A DNA stretch of 64,000 nt, taken from positions 109,111-173,110 of the forward strand of contig NZ_RFLY01000007.1 of NCBI RefSeq assembly GCF_003697345.1. Reading direction: 5' to 3'. Positions within the stretch are counted from its first letter, which is position 1, and each line of letters opens with the position of its first letter. Source of the stretch: Solilutibacter pythonis (GTDB lineage: Bacteria; Pseudomonadota; Gammaproteobacteria; Xanthomonadales; Xanthomonadaceae). The notes beneath the pieces are model-generated. The model was not told the origin of the DNA and did no database searches. It saw nothing but the letters and a program-made list of their open reading frames with translations. A program made the position numbers and the translations under genes. This document shows positions 47,136 through 59,106 of this stretch, one piece after another.

Positions 47136-47759
47136 ATGACCACGCTCTCCTACCTCGCCCTCGGCGACAGCTACAGCATCGGCGAAGGCGTCGCCGAAGA
47201 CCGCCGCTGGCCGGTGCAACTGGCCGCCGCGCTGCGCCAGCTTCGGGTACCGCTACGCGATCCACGCATTCTCGCCACCACCGGCTGGACCACCGACGAA
47301 CTGGCCCACGCGCTGGAGCAAGCCGACTTGAAAGACGGCGAATGGGATTTCGTCACCCTGCTGATCGGCGTCAACGACCAATACCGCGGCCGCGCCCTGC
47401 CGGAGTTCGCCACCGGCTTCGACGCGCTGCTGCACCGCGCCGAACTGCTTTCGAAACACGGCGCGGCCACGGTCATGGCGCTGTCGATCCCCGACTGGGG
47501 CGCGACCCCGTTCGCCGCCGTCGAAGGTCGCGAGCCGGCGCGCATCGCCCACGAGCTGGAGGCCTACAACACCCACATCCGCACGATGTGCGAAGCGCAG
47601 GGCGCCGGTTTCGTCGACATCACCGCGGCCAGCCGCGCGCACGGCGGCGCGCGCGGCATGCTGGCCGCCGACGGCCTGCATCCATCCGCCACCCAATACG
47701 CCGAATGGACGCGGTTGGCGCTGCCGGTGGCGCGCGGCCTGCTGGAAGGGCGCGAATGA
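47136..47759 (+). CDS. SGNH/GDSL hydrolase
   Basis: 207 residues beginning with the catalytic block LALGDSYSIGEGV (GDSY serine). Block III GVNDQYRG and block V DGLHPSATQYAEW with the Asp-His pair complete the triad. There is no signal peptide, so it acts in the cytoplasm or is a non-secreted esterase/lipase or deacetylase. Its stop overlaps the next methyltransferase start by ATGA. Confidence 0.9.
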   Translation: MTTLSYLALGDSYSIGEGVAEDRRWPVQLAAALRQLRVPLRDPRILATTGWTTDELAHALEQADLKDGEWDFVTLLIGVNDQYRGRALPEFATGFDALLHRAELLSKHGAATVMALSIPDWGATPFAAVEGREPARIAHELEAYNTHIRTMCEAQGAGFVDITAASRAHGGARGMLAADGLHPSATQYAEWTRLALPVARGLLEGRE

Positions 47760-48439
47760 AACCAGACACGCGCGCGCTGGCCCGCGCGTTTCTCGACCCG
47801 GCGCGGCCCTTCGACCGCCACCACTACTACTACGCCCGCGGCAAGCTGGCCACCGATCCACTCTATGGCGGCGTGCAGCGCGCGCTGGCCGGCGGCGACC
47901 TGCCGATCCTCGACATCGGCTGCGGCATCGGCATCCTGCTGCACTGGCTGCGCGCGGCCGGCATCGGCGCGCCCTACCTCGGCACCGATTACGACACCCG
48001 CAAGATCGCCCAGGCCCGGGCCGCGCTGGCCCGCACGGGGCTGGACGATGCCCGCTTCGAATCAGGCGATGCCGCACGCGGGCTGCCGGCGCATTCGGGC
48101 CACGTCTGCATCCTCGACGTGCTGCAATTCCTGCCCGATACCGACACCCAGGACGCCCTGCTCGGCCAGGCCATCGAACGGCTCGCGCCGGGCGGCAAAC
48201 TGGTGATCCGCACCGGGCTGGACGATGGCGGCGCGCGTGCGCGGATCACCGTCGCCGTGGACCGACTGTCCAAGCACTGGGGTTGGATGCGCGCGCGGCC
48301 ACAGCACTATCCCAAGCTGGAGCAGTTGCGCGGCCTGTTCGGGCGGGCCGGTCTCGATGCCGAATTCACGCCGCTCCACGGCAAGACCCCGTTCAACAAC
48401 TGGCTGGTCGTCGCCCGGAAACCCGTCCACTCGCCCTAG
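47756..48439 (+). CDS. SAM-dependent methyltransferase, class I
   Basis: 227 residues. SAM site DIGCGIGILLHWLRAAG (residues about 52-68), acidic residue of strand 2 in LGTDYDTRK, and DVLQFLPDTDTQD for post-I region. No membrane segment. It overlaps the SGNH hydrolase gene, so both may modify one small molecule or lipid. Convergent with the deacetylase gene 25 bases later. Substrate unknown. Confidence 0.85.
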   Translation: MKPDTRALARAFLDPARPFDRHHYYYARGKLATDPLYGGVQRALAGGDLPILDIGCGIGILLHWLRAAGIGAPYLGTDYDTRKIAQARAALARTGLDDARFESGDAARGLPAHSGHVCILDVLQFLPDTDTQDALLGQAIERLAPGGKLVIRTGLDDGGARARITVAVDRLSKHWGWMRARPQHYPKLEQLRGLFGRAGLDAEFTPLHGKTPFNNWLVVARKPVHSP

Positions 48440-48463
48440 CGCGGCGGCGCGGGTCCGGCATGG

Positions 48464-49234
48464 CTATTCGGGCAACTCGGCGCGCAGGCCGCGCTCGCCG
48501 AGCAACGCCAGCACCCGGCGCAAAATCTCGATGTGGCGACCATCGCCGCCCTCGTGCAGCAGGACGATGGCACCCGTGCGCACGCCGGGCGCGAGCTTCG
48601 CCATCACGGTTTCGACATCGCGGCCCAGCCCATCGAAACCGCGCGCGCTCCATGCCACCCGCGCCAACCCATGCTCGCGCAAGGGCGCCTGCACGAACGG
48701 GTTGGCCATCCCCACCACCGCGCGGAACCAGCGCGGCGCGCGACCGGCCAGCCGGGTAAGCGTGGCCTGCGCCTCGGCGATTTCCCTCCGCATCGCGCGC
48801 GGGCCGAGCGCCCAGAACCAGCGCGCCGGATGGCTGTCGCTGTGGTTGCCGATGTCATGGCCACGGCGCACGATCTCGCTCACGCATTCCGGCCGCGCCG
48901 CCGCGCGCCGGGCAACCAGGAAAAAAGTCGCCTTCGCCCCGTGCGCGTCGAGCAGGTCGAGCATCGGCAAGGTGTCGTCGGACGGGCCATCGTCGATGGT
49001 CAGCCAGACCCGGGGCGCCGCGCCCGGCAGCCGGTTCAGCACCGGCCCGTAGAAGCGCGAGTACGGCCATAGCGCGCCCCACCAGAACGGCAAGTGCGAC
49101 AGCGCCATCAACGGCAGGCCGACACGCCAGCCAAAGCGCCAGCAGACGAACGCCACCCCAAGCTGGCAAGCCAGCAGCCATCCCCACCAACGGTGCGGAC
49201 GAGTCGGCGGACGATGGATCGGCGATGGCGACAT
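48464..49234 (-). CDS. Polysaccharide deacetylase family (NodB/CE4) membrane protein
   Basis: 256 residues. Two membrane helices near the N-terminus (about 15-33 and 37-58) anchor a NodB domain: LTIDDGPSDDT with the catalytic base and first metal Asp, and GNHSDSHPAR with the H-x3-H metal ligands. The expected final Leu-His motif reads VLLHEG. Substrate could be a polysaccharide or a lipid-linked sugar (ArnD-like size), so envelope modification is likely. Confidence 0.85.
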   Translation of the reverse strand: MSPSPIHRPPTRPHRWWGWLLACQLGVAFVCWRFGWRVGLPLMALSHLPFWWGALWPYSRFYGPVLNRLPGAAPRVWLTIDDGPSDDTLPMLDLLDAHGAKATFFLVARRAAARPECVSEIVRRGHDIGNHSDSHPARWFWALGPRAMRREIAEAQATLTRLAGRAPRWFRAVVGMANPFVQAPLREHGLARVAWSARGFDGLGRDVETVMAKLAPGVRTGAIVLLHEGGDGRHIEILRRVLALLGERGLRAELPE

Positions 49235-49301
49235 CCGCGCATCATGCCATCGAAGCGCGGCGGGGCCGGCGTAGAATCGCCGCGTTCATTCGGAGAAAGC
49301 C

Positions 49302-50225
49302 ATGCCCCTCGACCCCGCCCTGCGCCAGCGCATCAGCGACCTGCTCGCCGCGAACCGCGTCGTGCTGTTCATGAAAGGCCAGCCGGACGCACCGCAATGC
49401 GGCTTTTCGGCGCAGGCCGCCGGCACCCTGCGCGATCTCGATGTCGCGTTCGCCCACGTCGACGTGCTGGCCGACCCGGACATCCGCGAAGGCATCAAAC
49501 ACTACGGCGACTGGCCGACCATCCCGCAGCTCTACATCGATGGCGAACTGGTCGGCGGCAGCGACATCATCGTGCAGATGGCCGGCAGCGGCGAGTTGCA
49601 GGCCGCGCTCGGCCTGCCGCCGCCGGACCGCACCCCACCCGCGATCACCGTCACCCCGGCGGCGCTGGCCATGCTGAAACAGGCCGTGGCCGACGCCGGC
49701 GGCGAGATGGCCGTGGAAATCGCCATCGACCGGCAATTCCGTACCCGCCTGCACCTGGTGCAGCCCGACGCCAACGCCGTGCAGGTGCGCCACGCGGACC
49801 TGCTGCTGCAATTCCCCGCCAACGACGCCCGCCGCGCCGACGGCCTGACCCTCGACTTCGCCGACGACGCGCGCGGCAAGGGCCTGGTGATCGACAACCC
49901 CAACGCGCCGAAGCCGGTACGCGACATCACGCCGGCCGAAGCGGCCGAACGCGTGCGCGCCGGCACTCTGACCCTGGTCGACGTGCGCCCGCGCGCCGAG
50001 CGCGCGCTGGCCGCCGCCCCGGTCGCCTGTCTGCATTTCGACGACGGCCCCGGCGCGGTCGATGCGCTCGACAAATCCACCCCGCTCGCCTTCCTCTGCC
50101 ATGCTGGCGGCCGCAGCCGGCAAGCCGCCGAACACTATCGCCAGCAGGGCTTCCGCGAGGTCTGCAACGTCGAGGGCGGGATCGACGCCTGGGCAGTGAT
50201 CGACCCATCGGTGCCGCGCTACTGA
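49302..50225 (+). CDS. Grx4 monothiol glutaredoxin fused to A-type-carrier-like and rhodanese domains
   Basis: 307 residues with three parts. Residues 1-105: Grx4 with the CGFS motif at 33-36 and GDWPTIPQLYIDGELVGG, which binds a 2Fe-2S cluster with glutathione. Residues about 112-200: a domain like IscA/ErpA (ITVTPAALAMLKQAV, LHLVQPDANAVQ, LTLDFADDARGKGL) but without the conserved cysteines. Residues about 208-307: rhodanese with C266 in CHAGGRS. Such fusions suggest Fe-S or persulfide handling. Confidence 0.88.
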   Translation: MPLDPALRQRISDLLAANRVVLFMKGQPDAPQCGFSAQAAGTLRDLDVAFAHVDVLADPDIREGIKHYGDWPTIPQLYIDGELVGGSDIIVQMAGSGELQAALGLPPPDRTPPAITVTPAALAMLKQAVADAGGEMAVEIAIDRQFRTRLHLVQPDANAVQVRHADLLLQFPANDARRADGLTLDFADDARGKGLVIDNPNAPKPVRDITPAEAAERVRAGTLTLVDVRPRAERALAAAPVACLHFDDGPGAVDALDKSTPLAFLCHAGGRSRQAAEHYRQQGFREVCNVEGGIDAWAVIDPSVPRY

Positions 50226-50255
50226 CCCCTTTCCCGGCCATACGGGACAAACTCG

Positions 50256-50696
50256 ATGCGCAAGATGCCGCTCTCCCTCGCCTTGCTGTTGGCCGCCTGC
50301 GGCAGCCCGCCCCCCCAACGCCGGTGGCTGGATCGAACCGGCCATGCCGTGCGCGCCGCCAACGAAGATCCCACCCACGGCATACGCGGCCATTTCGTGC
50401 TGATGGTGCGCAGCATTGGCCAACGGCACGACCTCGGTTACCTCAACTCGGAAACCGATTACCGCCACCAGACCAATCTGACCATCGCCATGAAAACCGC
50501 CACCATGCGGCAAGTGGCGAAACGGCTGGGCGTGGAACCCGGACAACTGCGCGGCCGGCGTCTCGTCGTGCTGGGCCAGGCCCAGCGCATGCGCATCGCC
50601 TTCATCGACGGCCAGGGCCGCCCCACCGGCAAGTACTACTGCCAGACCCATGTCCGGGTCGAGCACCCGACCCTTGTCGAATTCGCCCCCGACTAG
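50256..50696 (+). CDS. Small outer-membrane lipoprotein of unknown role
   Basis: 146 residues with lipobox LLAAC (lipidated Cys15) after a short hydrophobic signal. The mature part includes GHFVLMVRSIGQRHDLGYLNSE, DYRHQTNLTIAM and GKYYCQTHVRV, an OB-fold-like pattern; I cannot name a family. It ends 4 bases inside the convergent DUF924 gene. Confidence 0.75.
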   Translation: MRKMPLSLALLLAACGSPPPQRRWLDRTGHAVRAANEDPTHGIRGHFVLMVRSIGQRHDLGYLNSETDYRHQTNLTIAMKTATMRQVAKRLGVEPGQLRGRRLVVLGQAQRMRIAFIDGQGRPTGKYYCQTHVRVEHPTLVEFAPD

Positions 50697-51250
50697 AAGC
50701 CGCCGCCCGCCGCCAGCCATGCCGCTTCCTCGGCCGTATCGATGCGGCCAAGCGCGGCATTGCGGTGCGGGAAGCGGCCGAAGCGTTCGATGACCTCGCG
50801 GTGCCGGATCGCGTAATCGTGCATCACCGGGTCGCCGAGCGCGGCGAACAGCGCCACCGAGCGGTACTGGTCGGCCAGCGACTCGGAATGCTCCAGCGGC
50901 AGGTAGAAGAAACCACGCAGCGCCGGCTCCACCTCGCCATCGTGGCCGGCGGCGATCGCCTGCGAGGCATAACGGCGCGCAAGGCCATCGGTGGCGAAGG
51001 CATGGCCGCCGCCGCGCCAGATGTTGCGCGGCATCTGGTCGAGCAGGATCGACAGCGCCAGCGCGGATTCGGCATCCTCCAGCCAATGCGCCAGCGCGCC
51101 GCGCGCGGCGGCCAGGTGCGCCGGCTCGAAACGGACACGGCATTCGGCATCGAAATCAACGCCGCCACCGAACCACTTGGCCCTGCCGGCCGCGCGCCAG
51201 AAGGCCACGATCTCGCCCGCGGTCGGTAATGCCTTCATCGCCTCGTTCAT
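50693..51250 (-). CDS. DUF924 family protein
   Basis: 185 residues, usual for the family. Contains EIVAFWRAAGRAKWFGGGVDFD, ALALSILLDQMPRNIWRG, YLPLEHSESLADQ and RFGRFPHRNAALGR, all DUF924 marks. The all-helical family resembles tetratricopeptide-like folds; its role is unknown. Start ATG 51250 is at the beginning of conserved sequence. Confidence 0.9.
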   Translation of the reverse strand: MNEAMKALPTAGEIVAFWRAAGRAKWFGGGVDFDAECRVRFEPAHLAAARGALAHWLEDAESALALSILLDQMPRNIWRGGGHAFATDGLARRYASQAIAAGHDGEVEPALRGFFYLPLEHSESLADQYRSVALFAALGDPVMHDYAIRHREVIERFGRFPHRNAALGRIDTAEEAAWLAAGGGF

Positions 51251-51349
51251 CTTCCGTCTCCCGTTCGCGGCGCCCAGTCTAGGACTTCCGGCAGGGTTGG
51301 CACTCCGCCGGCCAGACGCTAGCGTGGCCGTTCCAATTGGGAAGCCGAC

Positions 51350-52752
<1,403 letters not shown>

Positions 52753-52756
<4 letters not shown>

Positions 52757-54036
52757 ACCGCCACCCGATGAAATCCACACTGGCCGCCGGGTTGCTGGCC
52801 GTGGCCGGCGCCGCGCCCGCCCAGGACATGCTGATCCGCAACGCCACCGTGCACACCGCCAGCGGCCAGGGCACGCTGAAGAACGCCGACGTGCTAGTGA
52901 GGAACGGCCGCATCGCCGCGCTCGGGCGTGGGCTGGGCGCGGGCGGCGCGCCGGTGATCGAGGCCGAGGGCCGTCCGCTCACCCCGGCGCTGTTCGCCGG
53001 CATCACCGACATCGGCGTGGAGGAAGTCAGCGGCGAATCCAAGACCGTCGACAGCCAGGTCGCGCTCGGCCAGAACGGCAAGGACATGCAGGTGCGGCCG
53101 GAGTTCGACGTGACCCTGGCCTACAACCCGGAATCGGTGCTGATACCGGTGGCGCGGGTCGAAGGCTTCGGCTGGACGATGCTGGCCGCCAACCCGACCA
53201 GCGGCGGCGCCTTCATCGGCGGCCAGGGCGGCGCGTTCCGTTTCGACGGCAGCCTCGACCCGATCGGCCAGCGCATGCTGTTCGTCACCCTCGGCGCGGA
53301 TGGCGCCCGCCTCACCGGCGGCTCGCGCGCGGCGCAGTGGATGATCCTCGACCAACTGCTGGACGAAGTGCGCGGCCGTATCGCCCCGGATTCACGCTTC
53401 GCCCTGCTCACCCCGGCCGGCCGCGCCACCCTGGCCCGCTATTTCGACGGCGAGGGCCGCATCGCCCTCGGCGTGCATCGCGCCGCCGACATCCGCCGCG
53501 CGCTGCGCTGGGCGAAATCGCGCAACGCGAAGATCGCCCTGGTCGGCGCCAGCGAGGCATGGAAAGCGGCGTCCGAAATCGCCGCCGCGCGGGTGCCGGT
53601 GTTCATCGACCCGCTGGCCAACCTGCCGGCCGATTTCGACCAGATCGCCGCCACCCAGGAAAACGCCGCCCGGCTGCGCGCGGCGGGCGTGGAGGTCGCC
53701 TTCTCGCTGAGCGACAGCGCCTCGCACTATGCGCGCAAGCAACGGCAACTGGCCGGCAACGCGGTCGCCCACGGCATGGCCTGGGACGACGCCCTGGCCG
53801 CCCTGACCCGCGTCCCGGCCGAGGCGCTCGGCCTCGCCGCCGAAGTCGGCACCATCGCCCCCGGCCGCCGCGCCGACCTGGTGCTGTGGAGTGGCGACCC
53901 GCTGGATGTCGCCGAGACCGCGCGCCAGGTCTGGATGGGCGGCCGCGCCGTGCCGATGACCTCGCGCCAGACCCAACTACGCGAGCGCTACCTGCATCGC
54001 GGCGAGACCACCCTGCCGCCCGCGTACTCGCGTTGA
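52753..54036 (+). CDS. Amidohydrolase-like protein without the HxH metal motif
   Basis: 427 residues with a Sec signal (ending AGAAPAQDM). It has the same composite structure as the upstream gene, with LIRNATVHTASGQGTLKNADVLVRNGRIAALG at the start and IAPGRRADLVLWSGDPLDVA at the end. The place of GxIDxHxH reads TPALFAGITDIGVEE, so both metal-binding histidines are gone. It may be a non-catalytic partner of the upstream enzyme. Several regions inside (ANPTSGGAFIGGQGGAF) are glycine-rich. Confidence 0.85.
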
Positions 54037-54163
54037 GCGGGGGCACCCAGGCGGAGCCGCCGCGATACCTGGCGGCCCCGCCGCGCACCATTCGCATGAG
54101 CACGGACCGCCCTTCAGGCTTCGGGCATACTCAGCCGCCCGGGGAAAAATACGGAGCCTAAAT

Positions 54164-55108
54164 ATGCGGATTGGATTTCTCGTGGATGCCACCTGCGACA
54201 TTCCCGACGAATACATCGAATCCGGCACGGTGATGGTCATGCCCGTCACCGTGCGGATCGACGATTACGAAGTCACCGACCGTCGCAACGGCGAGGTCAC
54301 GCTGAACTTTCTCGACAACGACATCGCCCGCAAGGCCAGCGAAGCGCAGACCCGCTCGCTCAGCATCCAGGAAATCCGCGAACTGTTCCTCGAAAAGTTG
54401 GTGGTGGAATACGACTACGTGTTCTGCCTGACCGTCACTCGCGAGCGCAGCCCGATCTTCGAGAACGCCACCAAGGCCAGCTTCGGCATCCTCAACGACT
54501 ACCAGCCGATCCGTCAGGCCGCCGGCCATTCCAGCGCATTCTCGCTACGAGTGATCGATACCGGCAGTCTCTTCGCCGGCCAATCGATCCCGCTGCTGGC
54601 CGGCCTGAGGCTGCAAGGCGAAGGCGCCACGCTGCCGCGCATCCGTCCCCGCATCGAACACGTGGCGATGCATACCCACGCGTTCGCCGTGCCACCCGAC
54701 CTCTATTACCTGCGCAGCCGCGCCCGCGCCAAGGGCGAGCGCAGCGTCGGCCTGATGAGCGCGATACTCGGCTCGGCGCTGGACGTCAAGCCGATCCTCT
54801 ACTGCAACCGCGGCCAGACCGCGCCGCTGGCCAAGGCCCGCGGGTTCGAAGCCGCCGCGCAGAAACTGTTCGAAGGCATCGCCGCCGATGTCCGCAGCGG
54901 CTTGTTGCTGCCGGTGGTGAGCCTGAGCTACGGCGGCCCCGTGGAGGAAATGCGCTGGCTGCCAGGCTATGCCGAACTGGCGAAAACCTGCCGCGCGCAC
55001 GGCGTGGAACTGCTCGAATCGCTGATGAGCCTGACCGGCATCATCAACCTCGGCAAGGGCGTCCTCTCGGCCGGCTACGCCAAGGAGGGCAAAAGCGCCC
55101 TGCACTGA
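54164..55108 (+). CDS. DegV family fatty-acid-binding protein
   Basis: 314 residues. MRIGFLVDATCDIP is the DegV start; ARKASEAQTRSLSIQEI, CLTVTRERSPIFENA, VIDTGSLFAGQ and GLMSAILGSALDVKPIL are family segments lining the fatty-acid pocket. DegV/FakB proteins present fatty acids to a kinase in Gram-positives; the role in Gram-negatives is less clear. Monocistronic by spacing. Confidence 0.9.
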   Translation: MRIGFLVDATCDIPDEYIESGTVMVMPVTVRIDDYEVTDRRNGEVTLNFLDNDIARKASEAQTRSLSIQEIRELFLEKLVVEYDYVFCLTVTRERSPIFENATKASFGILNDYQPIRQAAGHSSAFSLRVIDTGSLFAGQSIPLLAGLRLQGEGATLPRIRPRIEHVAMHTHAFAVPPDLYYLRSRARAKGERSVGLMSAILGSALDVKPILYCNRGQTAPLAKARGFEAAAQKLFEGIAADVRSGLLLPVVSLSYGGPVEEMRWLPGYAELAKTCRAHGVELLESLMSLTGIINLGKGVLSAGYAKEGKSALH

Positions 55109-55174
55109 AACCTGCACGCCGCCGATACGCCCGCGCGACGTATCCTTGGCGGTGTTTCCATCAGGACCATCGAA

Positions 55175-55516
55175 ATGGCCACCCGCTACTTCATTTCCCT
55201 GCCCGAACCGGACAAGGCGCGCACCGGTACGCCCTTCGGCTTCCGCTCGCACGGCCCCGACGGCTTCGCCGAGGAACTCCAGGACGCCCTGCGCAGCGCC
55301 AGCGTGTTCCAACGCTGGCTGGAAACCCAGGACGACCCGGACGAAGTCGATCCCAAACTGGCGGCCACCGACCCGGACGCCACCGTCGAAGGCCGCCAGG
55401 ACGACCTCAAAATCGAGCTGATCGCCACCACCCGCCTCGGCGGCGATTGCCTGCGCCACCGCCTGCGCCTCCTGGCCGGCCAGCACTGGCAACTGCGCGA
55501 CGTCACCTCGGCCTGA
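55175..55516 (+). CDS. Conserved hypothetical protein, soluble
   Basis: 113 residues starting MATRYFISLPEPDKARTGT, acidic in the middle (ETQDDPDEVDPKL) and ending RLLAGQHWQLRDVTSA. No signal, no membrane helix, no recognised motif. Spaced 4 bases from the DUF71 enzyme downstream, so probably co-transcribed. Function not determined. Confidence 0.7.
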   Translation: MATRYFISLPEPDKARTGTPFGFRSHGPDGFAEELQDALRSASVFQRWLETQDDPDEVDPKLAATDPDATVEGRQDDLKIELIATTRLGGDCLRHRLRLLAGQHWQLRDVTSA

Positions 55517-55520
55517 GCGC

Positions 55521-56228
55521 TTGCGCCGTCTCCTGCTTGCCTGGAGCGGCGGCAAGGATTCCGCCTGGACGCTGCACACGCTGCGCCAGGCGGGCGAATT
55601 CGAAGTCACCGGCCTGCTGACCACCTTCACCGAGGGCCTCGACCGCGCATCGACGCAGGGTATCCGCCGCGACGCGCTGCACGCCCAGGCGCGCGCCGCC
55701 GGCCTGCCCCTGCTCGAATCATGGCAGCCGCCACGGTTGGACAACGCCACCTACGAGGCCCGCTTCGCCGCCGCCCTCGACGCAGCGGCGAAACGCTGGC
55801 CCGGCATCGCCGACATCGCCTTCGGCGACCTGCTGCTCACCGACGTGCGCGACTGGCGGGTCGCACTGTGCCAACGGCTTGGCTGGCGCGCGCATTTCCC
55901 CTTGTTCGACATGGATACCGCCAAACTCGCCCGCACGATGATCACCGGCGGCCTGCGTGCGCGGCTCTGCTGCGTGGACACCGCGCGGCTCGATGCCGGC
56001 TTCGTCGGCCGCCAATTCGATGCCGCCCTGCTCGACGCGCTGCCGCCCAGCATCGACCCCTGCGGCGAGCGCGGCGAATTCCATACCTGTGTCCTGGCCG
56101 GGCCGATGTTCTCCGCGCCACTGGCGCTGATGCCCGGCGACATCCTGCCGGGCGAGGGAAATTTCCTGTACCGCGATTTCCTGCTGCCTGGCCAGAACGA
56201 CGCGGGCGACAGCGCCATCGATGGGTGA
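55521..56228 (+). CDS. DUF71/diphthine-ammonia-ligase-like ATP pyrophosphatase
   Basis: Probable TTG start at 55521, because the N-terminal WSGGKDSAWTLHTL (PP-loop SGGKDS) begins only 7 residues later and no ATG is available. 235 residues; other DUF71 marks are FGDLLLTDVRDWR, ARLCCVDTARL and DPCGERGEFHTCV. In archaea and eukaryotes the family amidates diphthine; bacteria lack diphthamide, so an adenylating role on another amide or carboxylate is likely. Confidence 0.87.
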   Translation: MRRLLLAWSGGKDSAWTLHTLRQAGEFEVTGLLTTFTEGLDRASTQGIRRDALHAQARAAGLPLLESWQPPRLDNATYEARFAAALDAAAKRWPGIADIAFGDLLLTDVRDWRVALCQRLGWRAHFPLFDMDTAKLARTMITGGLRARLCCVDTARLDAGFVGRQFDAALLDALPPSIDPCGERGEFHTCVLAGPMFSAPLALMPGDILPGEGNFLYRDFLLPGQNDAGDSAIDG

Positions 56229-56289
56229 TGTTCCGCCGCCACGCGCAAGGCGGCGCATCGTCAACTGCTCGCCTTCGCCCCGCCTTCGT

Positions 56290-56441
56290 CAAGGCAACGA
56301 TCGGTGCCGTCGGCCACCTCGCGCGGCGCCGACCTCACCCTGCACGGAAGCCACGCGCGTTGGACCGCCTCCTCCGGCGTCAAGGCAAGGCAAGGCAACG
56401 ACCGGTGCCGTCGGCCACCTCGCGCGGCGCCGGCCTCACCC
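56290..56441. repeat. 51-bp direct repeat in a 275-base gap
   Basis: Copies at 56290-56340 and 56391-56441 are 51 bases long and differ at two bases only. They read from CAAGGCAACG through GTGCCGTCGGCC and end CCTCACCC. They lie between the DUF71 gene and fghA, where no gene is present. They may belong to an intergenic repeat family. Confidence 0.85.
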
Positions 56442-56503
56442 CGCCCGCAAACCACCGTCACGCGCCCGACAAACCGCGTGGCGGCCACGCCGCGCGACCA
56501 TGC

Positions 56504-57336
56504 TCAGGGCTTCAGCGCCCGCGCATGCCAATCGAAATGGCTGCCGATGAAACTGGCGATGAAGTAATAACTGTGGTCGTAGCCGGGGCGCAGGTTGAGC
56601 GTCAACGGGTGGCCCTTGGCACTGGCCACCGCCCGCAACAGTTCGGGCCGAAGCTGGCTTTCGAGAAACTCGTCGGCGCCGCCCTGGTCGATCAAGATCG
56701 GCAACCGCGCTTCCCGCGCCACCGACAGCAGCTCGGTGGCGTCCCACGCCCGCCAGGCATCGCGGTCATCGCCGAGATAGGCGGCAAACGCCTTCTCGCC
56801 CCACGGCACCCGCGAGGGCGCGACGATCGGCGAGAACGCCGACACGCTGCGATACCGGCCAGGGTTCTTCAACGCGGCCACCAGCGCGCCATGCCCGCCC
56901 ATCGAATGGCCGGAGACGCCGCGCGCGGCACTGGCCGGGAAATGCGCTTCGACCAGCGCCGGCAATTCACGCGTGACGTAATCGTGCATGCGGTAATGCC
57001 CGGCCCACGGCTCGCGGGTGGCATCGAGGTAGAAGCCCGCGCCCTGGCCCAGGTCGTAGCCCTCGGCATCGGCCACGCCCTCGCCGCGCGGGCTGGTGTC
57101 GGGCGCGACCACGATGATCCCGTGTAACGCCGCATACCGCTGCGCGCCGGCCTTGGTGATGAAATTCTGCTCGTCGCAGGTCAAACCGGAGAGCCAGTAC
57201 AGCACCGGGCAGACACCGTCTTCCGCCTGCGGCGGCAGGTAGATGGCGAAGCGCGTCTCCACGCCCAGCGTGGCCGAGCGATGTTTCCAGACTTCCTGCC
57301 AGCCGCCAAAGCTCGCGTGTCGTTCGATGCGCTCCA

Positions 57337-57337
<1 letters not shown>
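56504..57337 (-). CDS. fghA: S-formylglutathione hydrolase
   Basis: 277 residues of the esterase D/FrmB type. The nucleophile serine is in [10 protein letters not shown], the Asp in DQGGADEFL and the His in [30 protein letters not shown] is a strong family stretch. It releases formate from S-formylglutathione. Its start shares one base with the adh stop codon, so the two enzymes are coupled. Confidence 0.96.
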
Positions 57338-58804
<1,467 letters not shown>

Positions 58805-58819
58805 GACCCGGCAATCCTG

Positions 58820-58836
58820 ATACTGCCGGGGAGTAT
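58820..58836 (-). promoter_or_regulatory. FrmR operator candidate
   Basis: ATACT-GCCGGGG-AGTAT: 5-base inverted arms around a G/C tract, the layout of CsoR/FrmR operators. Located 16-32 bases upstream of the frmR start, so a bound tetramer would block transcription. Confidence 0.65.
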
Positions 58837-59106
58837 ATCGCGCAATCGCGTGAGGGCATGTTCATGCGCCGCAGCCCGACACGAAACGCCCGGCGGCATG
58901 CCGCCCCATCGCCCGGGAGTCCGCATGAAGGACAGGCGAAGGCCGCCCGGCAATGGCGCATCTCACGACGCATCTCAACGACGCATCTCAACGACGCATC
59001 TCAACGACGCATCGCGCGGTCACGGCCGTTTGCCATCACCGGCGGAGACGAATCGCGGAGACCGTCGCCTACCGCGCCCCGCCACCGTCCCCGGCAACGT
59101 GCGCGC
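58837..59106. other. Gap between ppc end and the frmR operator
   Basis: About 270 bases without a protein-like frame. It contains a 13-bp tandem repeat described separately and presumably upstream parts of the frm promoter. Confidence 0.5.
58959..59012. repeat. 13-bp tandem repeat upstream of the frm operon
   Basis: Three exact units of CATCTCAACGACG (58971-59009), preceded by a 12-base variant missing one A (58959-58970) and followed by a partial unit CAT. About 155 bases upstream of frmR. The period equals that of the maeB array although the unit differs. Confidence 0.95.

Noticed and set aside
58959..59012. CRISPR or regulatory iteron array near frmR
   Set aside because: Units are adjacent without spacers and too few; no replication gene is near.
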